Shown: positions 31,972 through 42,833, numbered from the stretch's first letter. The stretch is 64,000 nucleotides of DNA from Anomaloglossus baeobatrachus (GCF_048569485.1 NC_134354.1:397768680-397832679), one strand, 5' to 3'. The notes: generated by a model not told the origin, from the letters alone. Translations and numbers: made by a program.

Positions 31972-33571
31972 CAGTCATATGAAAAGGTTTGGGCACCCTA
32001 TTAATGTTAACCTTTTTTCTTTATAACAATTTGGGTTTTTGCAACAGCTATTTCAGTTTCATCTATCTAATAAATGATGGATTAATATTTCTGGATTGAA
32101 ATGAGGTTTATTGTACTAACAGAAAATGTGCAATCCGCCTTTAAACAAAATTTGACCGGTGCAAAAGTATGGGCACCTCAACATAAAAGTGACATTAATA
32201 TTTTATAGATCATCCTTTTGCAAAAATAACAGCCTCTAGTCGCTTCCTGTAGCTTTTAATGAGTTCCTGGATCCTGGATAAAGGTATATTTGACCATTCC
32301 TGTTTACAAAACAATTCCAGTTCAGTTAAGTTTGATGGTCGCCGAGCATGGACAGCACGCTTCAAATCATCATACAGATTTTCAATGATATTCAGGTCTG
32401 GGGACTGGGATGGCCATTCCAAAACATTGTAATTGTTCCTCTGCATGAATGCTTGAGTAGATTTGGAGCGGTGTTTTGGATCATTGTCTTGCTGAAATAT
32501 CCAACCCCTGCATAACTTCAACTTCGTCACTGATTCTTGCAGATTATTGTCAAGAATCTGCTGATACTGAGTTGAATCCATGCAACCCTCAACTTTAACA
32601 AGATTCCCAGTGCCGGCATTAGCCACACAGCCCCAAAGCATGATGGAACCTCCACCAAATTTTGCTGTGGGTAGCAAGTTCTTTTCTTGGAATGCCGTGT
32701 TTTTTTGCCTCCATGCAAAACGCCTTTTTGTATGACCAAACAACTCAATCTTTGTTTCATCAGTCCACAGGACCTTCTTCCAAAATGTAACTGGCTTGTC
32801 CAAATGTGCTTTTGCATACCTCAGGTGACTCTGTTTGTGGCGTGCTTGCAGAAACGGCTTCTTTCGCATCACTCTCCCATACAGCTTCTCCTTGTGCAAA
32901 GTGCGCTGTATTGTTGACCGATGCACATTGACACAAGATGAAGCTGCAGGTCTTTGGAGGTGGTCTGTGGATTGTCCTTGACTGTTCTCACCATTCTTCT
33001 TCTCTGCCTTTCTGATATTTTTCTTGGCCTGCCACTTCTGGGCTTAACAAGAACTGTACCTGTGTTCTTCCATTTCCTTACTATGTTCCTCACAGTGGAA
33101 ACTGACAGTTTAAATATCTGAGACAACTTTTTGTATCCTTCCCCTGAACAACTATGTTGAATAATCTTTGTTTTCAGATAATTTGAGAGTTGTTTTGAGG
33201 AGCCCATGATGCCACTCTTCATAGGAGATTCAAATAGGAGAACAACTTGCAAGTGGCCACCTTAAATACCTTTTCTCATGATTGGATACACCTGCCTATG
33301 AAGTTCAAAGCTCACTGAGGTTACAAAACCAATTTAGTGCTTTAGTAAGTCAGTAAAAAGGGTGCCCATACTTTTGCACCAGTCAAATTTTGTTTAAATG
33401 CGGATTGCACATTTTCTGTTAGTACAATAAACCTCATTTCAATCCAGAAATATTACTCAATCCATCAGTTATTAGATATCTGAAACTGAAATAGCTGTTG
33501 CAAAAACCCAAATTGTTATAAAGAAAAAAGGTTAACATTAATAGGGGTGCCCAAACTTTTTCATATGACTG
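31972..33571 (-). mobile_element. Tc1-like transposon (family with CAGTCATATGAAAA ends)
   Basis: Ends CAGTCATATGAAAAGGTTTG and its near-perfect inverse are flanked by TA (31970-31971, 33572-33573). The ends continue 'gggcaccc.tattaatgtta' on both sides. 1600 bp, one transposase with a frame change. This end sequence is of a Tc1 type common in fish, lampreys and frogs. Confidence 0.88.
32210..33252 (-). pseudogene. Tc1-like transposase, broken by one frame change
   Basis: Two long overlapping readings make up an almost full-length transposase. The N-terminal part (33252 downward) has 'LSQIFKLSVSTVRNIVRKWK', the GRPRK hook and the second HTH start 'DNPQTTSKDLQ'. The C-terminal part (from 32926) has 'HRSTIQRTLH', the catalytic WTDETK, 'FGGGSIMLWG', QQDNDPKH and 'PDLNIIEN', with the DD34E spacing intact. 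A one-base loss at about 32945 separates them. The catalytic residues look preserved, so decay is light. Confidence 0.88.
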
Positions 33572-33842
33572 TATATACTAAATATCTCATTTTTCTTAGA
33601 TTTTCCTAAGCAGTAATGCAGGTCCATGTTCACACATTCATGGTTTCCATACTTTAGCATTATCAGAGTGCAAACTGTCCTTTTTTTGTATTAAAAGGGG
33701 GGCGATCATCAATGACCTGTTGTTTAAATCAGGTTTTGATTGTAATAAACTTTTTTTTTCATATTACATTCTTTATTTTAAAAAGAAAATTTTTTTTTAG
33801 TTAACTTGCAGGCTCCTCATCATTTGAAGCTGCAATAAAATT
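33572..33842. other. No gene seen
   Basis: AT-rich spacer with T-runs; nothing recognisable. Confidence 0.4.
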
Positions 33843-33851
33843 ACACCTGTA

Positions 33852-35696
33852 ATTACGTAAAAAAAAAAAAAGACTGACCCGCACTTCCAATAGGTGAGAA
33901 AAGGTGCCAGCTGAAAACAAAATATAACTGCAAAATACATTCAGCTGCACTCTAGAATGCTAATAATGAATAAGTGAACTCTGGTATTGCATTACTGCTA
34001 TAGGAATATTTGGAAAAAAAAAAAAGAAATACAAACTTCTGACGAAAAAATGCAGCATGCAATGCTATCTTCTTGAGTTCTGTCCCTGCGTTTCTCACTT
34101 GTGATGGGGGGATTCGCAGATCGGTGGGGATTGATCCCCGGTATCTGGCCAGATGCCAGTCCCCATATAATCTATGGGGACCAGAATCCAGTGCAAAGGG
34201 GTTAGGAGGAAGCGCTTCATGCTCCCCGATCACCTTCACGGCTGTCACACTGCTCCCGCGGCATCTTATTAGGCTCATACATATTCATTGCTTCCCACGC
34301 CCACCGCGTCTGTGATTAGTTGCAATCAGATGCACCCCCACGCTGTGTGACAGCCTGTCTGCGAGTCTATAGCGTACAGTAAAAATAAAAAAAATAAACG
34401 GCGTGTGGTCCCCTCAATTTTGATAAAGAGCCAAGATAAAGTCAGACAGCTGGGGGGCTGGTATTCTGAGGCTTGGGAGACCCACATTATTGGGAGCCCC
34501 CTTGCCTAGAAATATCAGCCTGCAGCCGTCCAGGATTGTCGCATCCATTATATGTGACAAACCCAGCACTTTACCTGACTCCTCCCGACTGCCCTGGTGT
34601 GTTGGCAATAGGGGTAATAAGGGGTTAATCTCAGCACACAGATGACACTAAGTCCTAGATTAGTAATGGGGGGAGTCTATGAGACACCTCTATCACTAAC
34701 CTGTAAGTGAAAAGAAACCCCAAAAATTGTCAGTGTTTACCGGAGAGATCGGACAAGCTTGGATGTAGCAAAGCTGAATTGTTGTCGGACCTCATGTGGA
34801 TTACATCGGACCTGCAGGGACGTTTTTGGGTTGATAAAGGGGTGAAAGAGGGTCTTTTCTTTGTATTTTATTTCAAATAAAGAATTTTTGGGGTGTTTAT
34901 TTCTTTTCACTTACAGATTAGTGATGGGGGTGTCTCATAGAAGCCTCCCATTACTAATCTAGGGTTTAGTTTCAGCTGTAAACTGAGATTAAACCTTATT
35001 ACCCCGATTGCCACCGCACCAGGGCAATCAGGAAGAGCCGTGGTGCTGTCTGACTGCAACCAATGACAGACGCCAGTTGGCAGGGGAAGCCGTGAATATG
35101 CATGAACCTAATGAGGGGCCCTGGAAGAAGAATAAGGAGCTTCGGGAGCAGTGTACAGCTACATAGGTGGCTCGGTAAGCAAATTGCGCTAGCTTTTTTT
35201 TTTCCTTTAGCTTTACTTTATTTTTTTTTTGTTATTTCCCAAGTGTACAACCTCCACAGGTGTCTTTGAACCCGTGGGGGTTGGACTTCACAGTCTGGTC
35301 CAGCCATCACTATTTTTTCACAAAAAACGGCATCAAATTCAGAATTAACAAACACAAGCAAAAAACGTGCAAACAAATGCACAATCATTACAAGCGTTAT
35401 TTTTTTTACATTTTTAGGCACTCTGGGACAAGGTGCAGTTTGGGTGCAGTTACAACTGCAGCATGTGCATATACCATTAAAAACCTAGATGTCTGGGCAA
35501 AGCTTTTGTAGGTTTTTTTTTACCCAGAAAGCGGCATTTCAACTTAAGGTCCCGACATATAAGAGATCACCTTGTCGCGTTTATCGGGCTCACATGCATT
35601 GGCCAATATACATTCATTTAGCAGTAATGCAATACCAGCGTTCTTTTATTCATTGTTAGCATTCTAGAGTGCAGCTGTATGTATTTTTTGTAGGTA
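33852..35696. mobile_element. Second foldback composite (Penelope-like ends suspected)
   Basis: Flanked by ACACCTGTA on both sides (33843-33851, 35697-35705), a likely 9-bp direct repeat. The left arm (about 33930-34010) and right arm (about 35590-35690) are inverse copies: 'cagctgcactctagaatgcta' and 'ctggtattgcattactgct' recur inverted. Its left end, an A-run followed by 'gactgac' and 'ggtgcc.gc', matches the left end of 15002-17102, and the right half shares 'gagat.accttgtcg.gttt' with it. The interior is filled by an unrelated repeat. No coding. Confidence 0.5.
34290..35130. repeat. Frog-type dispersed repeat with internal palindrome
   Basis: Blocks match 18480-19600 (see there). In addition 34610-34740 and 34900-35030 are inverse copies ('attagtaatggggggagtct', 'ttacaggttagtgat', 'ggggttaatctcag'), giving a large hairpin around a centre near 34820. 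Confidence 0.6.
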
Positions 35697-35871
35697 ACAC
35701 CTGTATAACACAGCTGAAAACACAGGATCCACCAATCAGAATAGGCGAGGTCATAGCTACCCCCTTTCCTACTCATTACCTCCATTTGCACCAGGGCTGT
35801 GGAGTCGGTAAGCCAAACCTTCGACTCCGACTCTTTGATTTCCCTTGCACCGACTCCGACTCCCACATATA

Positions 35872-36070
35872 TTGCTTATAGTTAAGTGAAAAATTTATTG
35901 TAGTACGATGTGAACATTAGACATTTAATCATTTTTATGATACAATAATCAAGATATTTAGATATATTTTATGTTCTATCTAAATATCTTGATTATTGTA
36001 TCATAAAAATGATTAAATGTCTGATGTTCACATTGTATTACAATACATTTTTCACTTAAATATAAGCAAT
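35872..36070. repeat. Palindrome 1 in the hAT 3' region
   Basis: Arms of about 95 bp meeting near 35970 ('gatatttagat' / 'atctaaatatc'); almost complete complementarity, including 'gataatcaag..' style blocks and 'atgtgaacat.agacattta'. Confidence 0.9.
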
Positions 36071-36074
36071 ATAC

Positions 36075-36222
36075 TAAATGTTATTATTTAGTATGTTTTT
36101 GTTGAAAACTGTTTTTTGCCACTTACATAGTGTATTTCATAGTGTTATATATAACACTATGTAATACACTATGTAAGTGGCAAAAAAAAGTTTTCAACAA
36201 AAACATAGTAAATAACATTTGT
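36075..36222. repeat. Palindrome 2, directly adjoining
   Basis: Arms of about 70 bp meeting near 36150 ('gtgttatatataacac'), with 'tttttgttgaaaact' and 'gccacttacatagtgta' and complements. It starts five bases after palindrome 1. Confidence 0.9.
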
Positions 36223-36224
36223 GC

Positions 36225-36334
36225 AGTCTATAAATTTGTTCTAAGAAATAGAATTGCTTCCATCAGACCCTCCTTCATAGATGACCTCAAATCTGACCTA
36301 ATAATATTAAGGCTAGAGAACAACCTCTCTACAC
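36225..36334 (-). pseudogene. hAT transposase C-terminal dimerisation end
   Basis: Minus-strand reading gives 'LFSSLNIIRSDLRSSMKEGL' followed by 'MEAILFLRTNL' and a stop. This is the conserved end of hAT transposases (the hATC dimerisation region, 'RLFS..K.IK...R..M...L...LFL..N'). It continues the remnant at 42834-43690; the two were separated by insertion of the MITE at 36338-42830. Confidence 0.8.
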
Positions 36335-36559
36335 TAAGGGGTACTTTACACGTTGCGACATCGCTACTGATATATCGTCAGGGTCACGGTTGTTGTGACG
36401 CACATCCGGCGCTGGTAGCGACATCGCAATGTGTAAATCCTAGAAGCGACGATGAACGAGCGCAAAACAGTCAAAAATCGCTGATCTGTGTCATTTCGTT
36501 CATTTTCATAATGTCGCTCCAGCTGCAGATACGATGTTGTATGTCTATCCTGCAGCACC

Positions 36560-37413
36560 TGTCACGCTCCCCGACTCCCCTGCTAGGCTCCCCGGCTCCC
36601 CTGCCATGCTCCCCGGCTCCTCTGCCATGCTCCCCGGCTCCCCTGCCTTGCTTACCGGCTCCCCTGCCACGCTTCCCCGCTCTCAGGTCGCGCTCCGCCG
36701 CTCCCGTGCCAGGCTTCCCGGTCCCCCGCTCCACAGCCTTCCTGCTCCATCGCCTGCGGTCCCCAGGCAGCCCGGTCCCCGCTCCCGGCACCCGTCGGCA
36801 ACTCGGCCCCAGCCCGGCTCTCCTGCCTCCTGCTCACCGCTCCCTGCTCTGGCTTCTGGCACCCGGGCCTCGCGCATGCGCATTAGGGCACGCGCGCGGT
36901 CATTGACCCTCTCTTAAAGGGCCAGTGTCCTCCAACAGGATATTGAAGAATCAGGTACAGGGTATATAGGGGGATCCTTTCCAAGTGGGCGGGGCCTGTT
37001 CTTCGTGTTTTGCTAAGCTAGGAGTCAGGTCTCCTTGTGTCTTGCGGTATACTTACCTATCTCTCTCCTAGAGCCGCTCCTGCCTCGCCATCCGGTCCTG
37101 ACGATTCCCGAACCCCGAATGGTGACTGTCCGCCATCCCGTCAGTCCATACCATCTCTGATCCCTGTGGTGACCCATCTTCTCGCTCCGTCGGTTCCGGA
37201 CTCTGCCTGACAACATCTCGGCCTCCGAACCTGAGCTCCGTCACCCGGACTACCTTCGGTGACTCCGTGGTCCCAGGGACTTCTACACTCCACTCCTTTG
37301 AACGGACTGTCCTGCTACCTGTAGTGCTCCGGCTACCGGACCCCTTGCCTTCAGTGAGGTGATCGGCCCAGTGGATCCACCTCCTGGGTCTGCCCGTCCA
37401 CCCAGCCCTAACA
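36560..37413 (+). repeat. 5' LTR of the chromovirus
   Basis: TG..CA ended. The first ~130 bp are a GC-rich array of a ~21-bp unit (CTCCCCGGCTCCCCTGCCATG). A TATA box (TATATA at 36963-36968) lies about 30 bases upstream of 36993, which makes 36993 the likely transcription start and the start of the R region. Confidence 0.88.
36963..36993 (+). promoter_or_regulatory. LTR TATA box and predicted start site
   Basis: 'ggtatataggg' is followed after about 30 bases by GGCCTGTTCTT, the sequence complementary to the primer-binding site. The spacing agrees with a TATA-directed start at about 36993. Confidence 0.6.
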
Positions 37414-37415
37414 GT

Positions 37416-37426
37416 AAGAACAGGCC
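37416..37426 (+). promoter_or_regulatory. Primer-binding site, self-priming type
   Basis: AAGAACAGGCC lies two bases inside the LTR edge and is the exact complement of GGCCTGTTCTT at 36993-37003, the predicted 5' end of the transcript. An 11-base match between RNA 5' end and PBS is the known self-priming arrangement of Tf1 and Sushi-like elements, in place of a tRNA primer. The gag ATG follows directly. Confidence 0.7.
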
Positions 37427-38383
37427 ATGGATCCCGCCGAAGCACTAGCGGCCCAGCTGGGCAACTTGCAGCAGGAACTTGGACGTCAGCGCGAGACTCA
37501 GTCCCGCATGCAGGCCTTCATGACCTCGGTGGATACCCGCCTGCACACGCTGCAAGCATCTGCCACGTCCCTGGTATCTCAGGTTACCACTGCACAGTCC
37601 ACGGTCACGGTACCCGTGGCGGCTCCCTCGGAAGCATCTAAACTTCGCTTGGCCTCTCCACCCCGATATGCCGGAGATCCCAAGACCTGCAGAGGATTCT
37701 TAAACCAGTGCTCCCTCCATTTCAAGCTGCTTCCGCACCTGTTTGCCTCCGACCAAGCCAAGGTGGCGTTTGTGATGTCCCATCTAGAGGGTGAGGCACT
37801 GGCCTGGATGAACCCCTTGTGGGAAAAGGAGGACCCTGTAACCACTAACATCCAGGACTTCCTGCAGGCGTTTAGAACCACCTTCGACGAACCCGGCCGT
37901 GCCGCCGCATCTGCCTCATCACTCCTCAGGCTACGTCAGGGGACCATGACGGTGGGGCAGTATGCCATCCGCTTCCGCACTTTGGCCTCAGAATTGGGCT
38001 GGAACAATGAAGCCCTCACCGCCGCCTTCTGGGAAGGACTCTCCAGTCGTATTAAGGACGAGCTGGCAGGCCGCGATGTTCCTTCTACTCTGGATGCCCT
38101 GATCGCACTAGCCACCCGCGTGGACCTCAGATTCCAGGAACGATCCAAAGAGGTGTCCCGTGAGAGACGTCCGATACGGCATTCCTCTCCTCCGCAGAAG
38201 CCCGCCGTACTTCAGTCAGCGTCGTCTGGTGTCTCTGTCCACGAGCCCATGCAGATTGACCGTTTGCGGCAGTCCGAACAACGCCGAGCAGAACGGCTCG
38301 CCAAGGGCCTCTGCTTCTACTGCGGAGAGAGCACACACCTTCTACGCTCCTGTCCAGAGAGGCCGGGAAACGTCAAAGCCTAG
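37427..38383 (+). CDS. Chromovirus gag (318 aa)
   Basis: Structural protein of the chromovirus. It starts at ATG 37427, right after the primer-binding site. A coiled-coil-like N-terminus (residues ~5-50, 'QLGNLQQELGRQRETQSRMQ') is followed by the capsid region with 'PPRYAGDPKTCRGFLNQC' and 'WMNPLWEK', and a C-terminal zinc knuckle CFYCGESTHLLRSC (C-X2-C-X4-H-X4-C). This layout is that of Sushi-ichi gag, the family from which the mammalian PEG10/RTL genes came. It is one open frame; here it is part of an element with both LTRs, not a domesticated gene. Confidence 0.9.
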   Translation: MDPAEALAAQLGNLQQELGRQRETQSRMQAFMTSVDTRLHTLQASATSLVSQVTTAQSTVTVPVAAPSEASKLRLASPPRYAGDPKTCRGFLNQCSLHFKLLPHLFASDQAKVAFVMSHLEGEALAWMNPLWEKEDPVTTNIQDFLQAFRTTFDEPGRAAASASSLLRLRQGTMTVGQYAIRFRTLASELGWNNEALTAAFWEGLSSRIKDELAGRDVPSTLDALIALATRVDLRFQERSKEVSRERRPIRHSSPPQKPAVLQSASSGVSVHEPMQIDRLRQSEQRRAERLAKGLCFYCGESTHLLRSCPERPGNVKA

Positions 38384-41300
38384 GGCTGGTAGGAGAGGCC
38401 ACCCTAGGTGCTGGGACTCTCTCAGACCCGGTTACGTGGACTGTTCAAGTGACAACGGGAGAGACGCGGTTCACGGCCGAGGCGTACCTCGATTCCGGGG
38501 CAGCAGGCAATTTCATCCAGCAGGCCACGGTGGACAAGTACCAGGTGCCTGTTACTCCACTCGACAAACCCCTCGTGATTGCCTCTGTAGATGGGAGACC
38601 CCTCTCTGACACCATCTCGTGGATCACCAAGCCGGTGGAACTACGTATCGGTGCCCTGCACACCGAGAACATCGATCTCTACGTCCTCCCACACATGTCT
38701 CATCAAATGCTGCTGGGACTCCCCTGGTTACGGACACACGAACCGTCAGTCAGCTGGGGTACTGGGGAAATCACCCGATGGGGCTCCTCTTGCCACGAGA
38801 ACTGTCTGAAGACTATACAGCCCATCCGACGACCTCCGGTTCCGGAGTGCCCTCGGCCTATGGGTCCTTCGCGGACGTCTTTGATAAAAAGGAGTCAGAG
38901 GTACTGCCGCCACATCGTCCTTACGACTGTGCCATCGACCTACTCCCGGGAACTACACCACCTCGAGGACGGATATATCCGCTGTCTCCTGCTGAAACAA
39001 GGGCCATGTCTACCTACATCACAGAGAACCTGGCAAGGGGATTCATTCGGAGATCCTCCTCTCCTGCTGGAGCAGGCTTCTTCTTTGTTAAGAAGAAAGA
39101 GGGCGACCTACGCCCATGCATTGACTACCGGGGATTGAACCAAATCACCGTGAAAAATAAATACCCCCTGCCGCTCATCCCCGAATTGTTTGATCGGCTT
39201 AGAGGAGCTCGTGTGTTTACCAAGTTGGATCTTCGGGGTGCCTACAACCTGGTCCGCATCCGCTCTGGGGACGAATGGAAGACCGCATTCAATACTCGCG
39301 ATGGGCACTATGAATACTGTGTGATGCCCTTCGGCCTGTGTAACGCACCAGCAGTCTTTCAGGAATTGGTGAACGACGTGTTCCGGGACCTTCTCTACGT
39401 CTGTGTGGTGGTGTATCTGGATGACATCCTGGTCTTCTCTCCGGACCTCCAGACCCACAGAGAGAACGTGCAGCTGGTACTACAAAGACTGAGGGAGAAT
39501 CGTCTGTACGCCAAGTACGAGAAGTGTGTCTTCGAGCAGTCTTCTCTTCCCTTGCTGGGCTACGTAATCTCCGATACCGGTCTGCAGATGGACCCGGAGA
39601 AGGTCTCTTCCATTCTCAACTGGCCCCCTCCTTCCGGACTGAAGGCAATCCAACGCTTTCTGGGATTCGCAAACTATTACCGTCAGTTCATCCCTCACTT
39701 CTCTGCTCTGACTGCACCTCTCTCCGCCTTGACCAAGAAGGGGGCTAATCCAAAGGACTGGTCACCTGCGGCCGACGCCGCGTTTGGCTCCCTGAAACAG
39801 GCATTTGCTTCCTCCCCTGTGCTCCACCGTCCTGAGTTAAACCGACAGTTCACCTTGGAGGTGGATGCCTCCTCCTCGGGAGCCGGAGCAGTGCTCATGC
39901 AGAAGTCCTCCTCTGGGAAGATGGTTACTTGCGGTTTCTACTCCAAGAGCTTCTCAGCGCCTGAACGCAACTACACCATCGGTGACCGAGAGCTATTAGC
40001 AGTCAAACTGGCTCTGGAGGAATGGCGCTACATTCTGGAGGGAGCAGTGTACCCTGTGATCATTTACACGGACCACAAGAACCTGGAATACCTGCGGTCC
40101 GCTCAGCGACTGAACCCACGGCAAGCCATGTGGTCCTTGTTCTTTGCCAGGTTCGATTTTCAGCTCCATTTTCGACCCGCGGACAAGAATGTACGAGCAG
40201 ATGCCTTGTCCAGGTCATTCATGCCCATGGAGCAGGAGGAGGAGACATCCCAGCCCATCATCTGCCCTAGTAAAATCATTCCGGTGGCCCCTGTCACCCT
40301 GGCCCAGATACCGCCCGGGAAGACCTATGTCTCTGACACTGACAGGCAAAAAGTGTTGCACTGGGGCCATGCCTCGAAAATAGCCGGCCATGCTGGTCAG
40401 AAGAAAACATGGAGTACAATTGTACGTCACTACTGGTGGCCATCCCTTCGCACGGACGTCGCTTCTTTTGTCTCAGCCTGCTCCTCTTGTGCCAGGAACA
40501 AGACGCCCAAACACCTGCCATATGGCCGTCTTCTGCCTCTGCCTATACCCTCCGTTCCGTGGCAACACATTGCAATGGACTTTATTACGGACTTGCCCCT
40601 GTCCTCCGGACACACAGTTATATGGGTCGTGGTGGATCGGTTCTCCAAAATGGCTCATTTCGTCCCTATGGCTGGACTGCCCTCTGCCCAGGAACTCGCT
40701 GACGCCTATGTACAACACATCTTCCGGTTGCATGGCTTTCCATCACACATTGTGTCCGACAGAGGAACTCAGTTCACCTCCCGCTTCTGGAGGGCTCTCT
40801 GCAAACATCTGGGAGTGACTCTGGACTTTTCTTCAGCCTACCATCCTCAGTCGAATGGCCAAGTGGAACGAGTCAATCAGATCTTGACCTCCTTCTTACG
40901 TCACTACGTCAACGCCCATCACGACGACTGGTCCACGCTTCTTCCTTGGGCTGAATTCTCCCATAACCACCACGTCAGTGAGTCCTCCTCCAGCTCTCCC
41001 TTCCATGTCGTTTACGGACGTCAGCCTTCCGTCCCATTACCTGTATCCTCTTCCTCGGATGTCCCTGCTGCTGATGCTGTAGTCCGTGACTTTGCAACCA
41101 TTTGGGACTCTGTCAAGGCGTCCCTTGGACGTGCTTCCCTGCGGATGAAGAGACACGCAGACAAGAGGCGTCTGGATCCTCCGTGTTTCTCTCCAGGAGA
41201 TCTGGTCTGGCTTGCTTCCAAGTACGTCCGATTGAAGCTTCCATCATACAAGCTGGGCCCTCGCTACATCGGGCCGTTTAAAGTCTTCAGCAAAATAAAT

Positions 41301-41620
41301 GAGGTCTCCTACAAGCTGCAGCTCCCGGCCACGATGAGAATACCCAAGTCCTTCCACGTCTCCCTGCTCAAGCCGGTTGTCCTTGGTCCCTTCTCTGCTG
41401 CTGCCAGTTCTGCTCCTCCTCCTATTGCTGATGATGACATCTATGCGGTAAGGGATATCGTGGCCATGAAAACTGTACGGGGCCGACAGTTCTTCCTGGT
41501 GGACTGGGCAGGGTATGGTCCTGAAGATAGGTCCTGGGAACCCCGGGAGAATGTGGGTACTCCTCTGATACGTGCCTTCCTGTCCCGGTTGCGGGGAGGG
41601 GGGCGTGGGGGAGGGGGTAC
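38384..41620 (+). pseudogene. Chromovirus pol: PR, RT, RNase H, IN, chromodomain
   Basis: Enzyme region. Protease: 'LDSGAAGNFI' (aspartate of DSG). Reverse transcriptase: 'FTKLDLRGAYNLVRI', 'CVMPFGLCNAPAVFQ', and catalytic 'YLDDIL'. RNase H: 'LEVDASSSGAGAVL', 'YTDHKNLEYL'. Integrase: zinc finger H-H-C-C ('GHASKIAGHAG' to 'CSSCARNK'), then 'MDFITDLP', 'IVSDRGTQFTS' and 'AYHPQSNGQVERVNQ' (D, D and E). A GPY/F block ('LGPRYIGPFKV') and a chromodomain ('YAVRDIVAMKTVRGRQFFLV', 'WAGYGPEDRSWEPRENV') close it. The chromodomain is known to steer insertion to marked chromatin. All domains are well preserved; about one break in the whole region, so it is treated as a fossil. Confidence 0.9.
41595..41617 (+). 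promoter_or_regulatory. Polypurine tract
   Basis: A G-rich purine run just upstream of the 3' LTR, the expected site for plus-strand DNA priming in LTR elements. Confidence 0.75.
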
Positions 41621-42466
41621 TGTCACACTCCCCGTTTCCCCTGCTAGGCTCCCCGGCTCCCCTGCCATGCTCCCCGGCTCCTCTGCCATGCTCCCCGGCC
41701 TTGCTTACCGGCTCCCCTGCCACGCTTCCCTGCTCTCAGGTCGCGCTCCGCCGCTCCCGTGCCAGGCTTCCCGGTCCCCCGCTCCACAGCCTTCCTGCTC
41801 CATCGCCTGCGGTCCCCAGGCAGCCCGGTCCCCGCTCCCGGCGCCCGTCGGCAACTCGGCCCCAGCCCGGCTCTCCTGCCTCCTGCTCACCGCTCCCTGC
41901 TCTGGCTTCTGGCACCCGGGCCTCGCGCATGCGCATTAGGGCGCGCGCGCGGTCATTGACCCTCTCTTAAAGGGCCAGTGTCCTCCAACAGGATATTGAA
42001 GAATCAAGTACAGGGTATATAGGGGGATCCTTTCCAAGTGGGCGGGGCCTGTTCTTCGTGTTTTGCTAAGCTAGGAGTCAGGTCTCCTTGTGTCTTGCGG
42101 TATACTTACCTATCTCTCTCCTAGAGCCGCTCCTGCCTCGCCATCCGGTCCTGACGATTCCCGAACCCCGAACGGTGACTGTCCGCCATCCCGTCAGTCC
42201 ATACCATCTCTGATCCCTGTGGTGACCCGTCTTCTCGCTCCGTCGGTTCCGGACTCTGCCTGACAACATCTCAGCCTCCGAACCTGAGCTCCGTCACCCG
42301 GACTACCTTCGGTGACTCCGTGGTCCCAGGGACTTCTACACTCCACTCCTTTGAACGGACTGTCCTGCTACCTGTAGTGCTCCGGCTACCGGACCCCTTG
42401 CCTTCAGTGAGGTGTTCGGCCCAGTGGATCCACCTCCTGGGTCTGCCCGTCCACCCGGCCCTAACA
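41621..42466 (+). repeat. 3' LTR of the chromovirus
   Basis: Matches the 5' LTR nearly base for base from the second half onwards; the GC-rich repeat array at its start differs slightly in length. Ends CTAACA next to the GCACC target duplication. Confidence 0.88.
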
Positions 42467-42833
42467 GCACCACACATCGCTGTGTGTGAAGCCGCAGGAA
42501 CGACAAACATCTCCTTACCTGCCTCCACTGTCAATGCAGAAGAAAGAAGGTGGGCGGGATGTTATGTCCCGCACATCTCCGCCCCTCCGCTTCTATTGGA
42601 CGGCTGCTTAGTGACGTCTCGGTGACGCCGAACGCACCTCCTGCTTGAAGGAGGGATTATTCAGCGGCCATCGCGACGTCGCCAACAAGGTATGTGCGTG
42701 TGAAGCTGCCGTAGCGATAATGTTTGCTACTGCAGCGATCACCAGATATCGCATGTGCGACGGGGGCGGGTACTATCACGCTCGACATCGCTAGCCGATG
42801 CTAGTGATGTTGCAACGTGTAAAGAACCCCTAA

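Larger units (their letters stand above)
36560..42466 (+). mobile_element. Sushi-type Ty3/Gypsy chromovirus, nearly whole
   Basis: 5907 bp with two LTRs (36560-37413 and 41621-42466), flanked by a perfect 5-bp duplication GCACC (36555-36559, 42467-42471). The order is LTR, primer-binding site, gag with one zinc knuckle, protease, RT, RNase H, integrase with GPY/F module and C-terminal chromodomain, purine tract, LTR, the layout of vertebrate Sushi-ichi-like chromoviruses. The LTRs differ only by a short-repeat length change and a few substitutions, so it is young. It looks almost whole; beyond the gag-pol arrangement this family normally reads through, I see about one break. Confidence 0.92.
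36338..42830. mobile_element. PIF/Harbinger-type MITE, TSD TAA, split by a chromovirus
   Basis: Left end GGGGTACTTTACACGTTGCG and right end (inverse) GGGGTTCTTTACACGTTGCA, with TAA on both sides (36335-36337, 42831-42833). Its own sequence is 36338-36559 and 42472-42830, about 580 bp, rich in 'gcgacatcgct' motifs. The chromovirus occupies the middle. Confidence 0.85.

Noticed and set aside
36471-36883. Several long GC-rich frames on both strands over the chromovirus LTR
   Set aside because: They come from the ~21-bp GC-rich repeat array of the LTR and recur identically in the 3' LTR.
37427-38383. Domesticated gag gene of the PEG10/RTL type
   Set aside because: The gag lies in an element with both LTRs, a primer-binding site, purine tract and target duplication, so it is an ordinary element copy.
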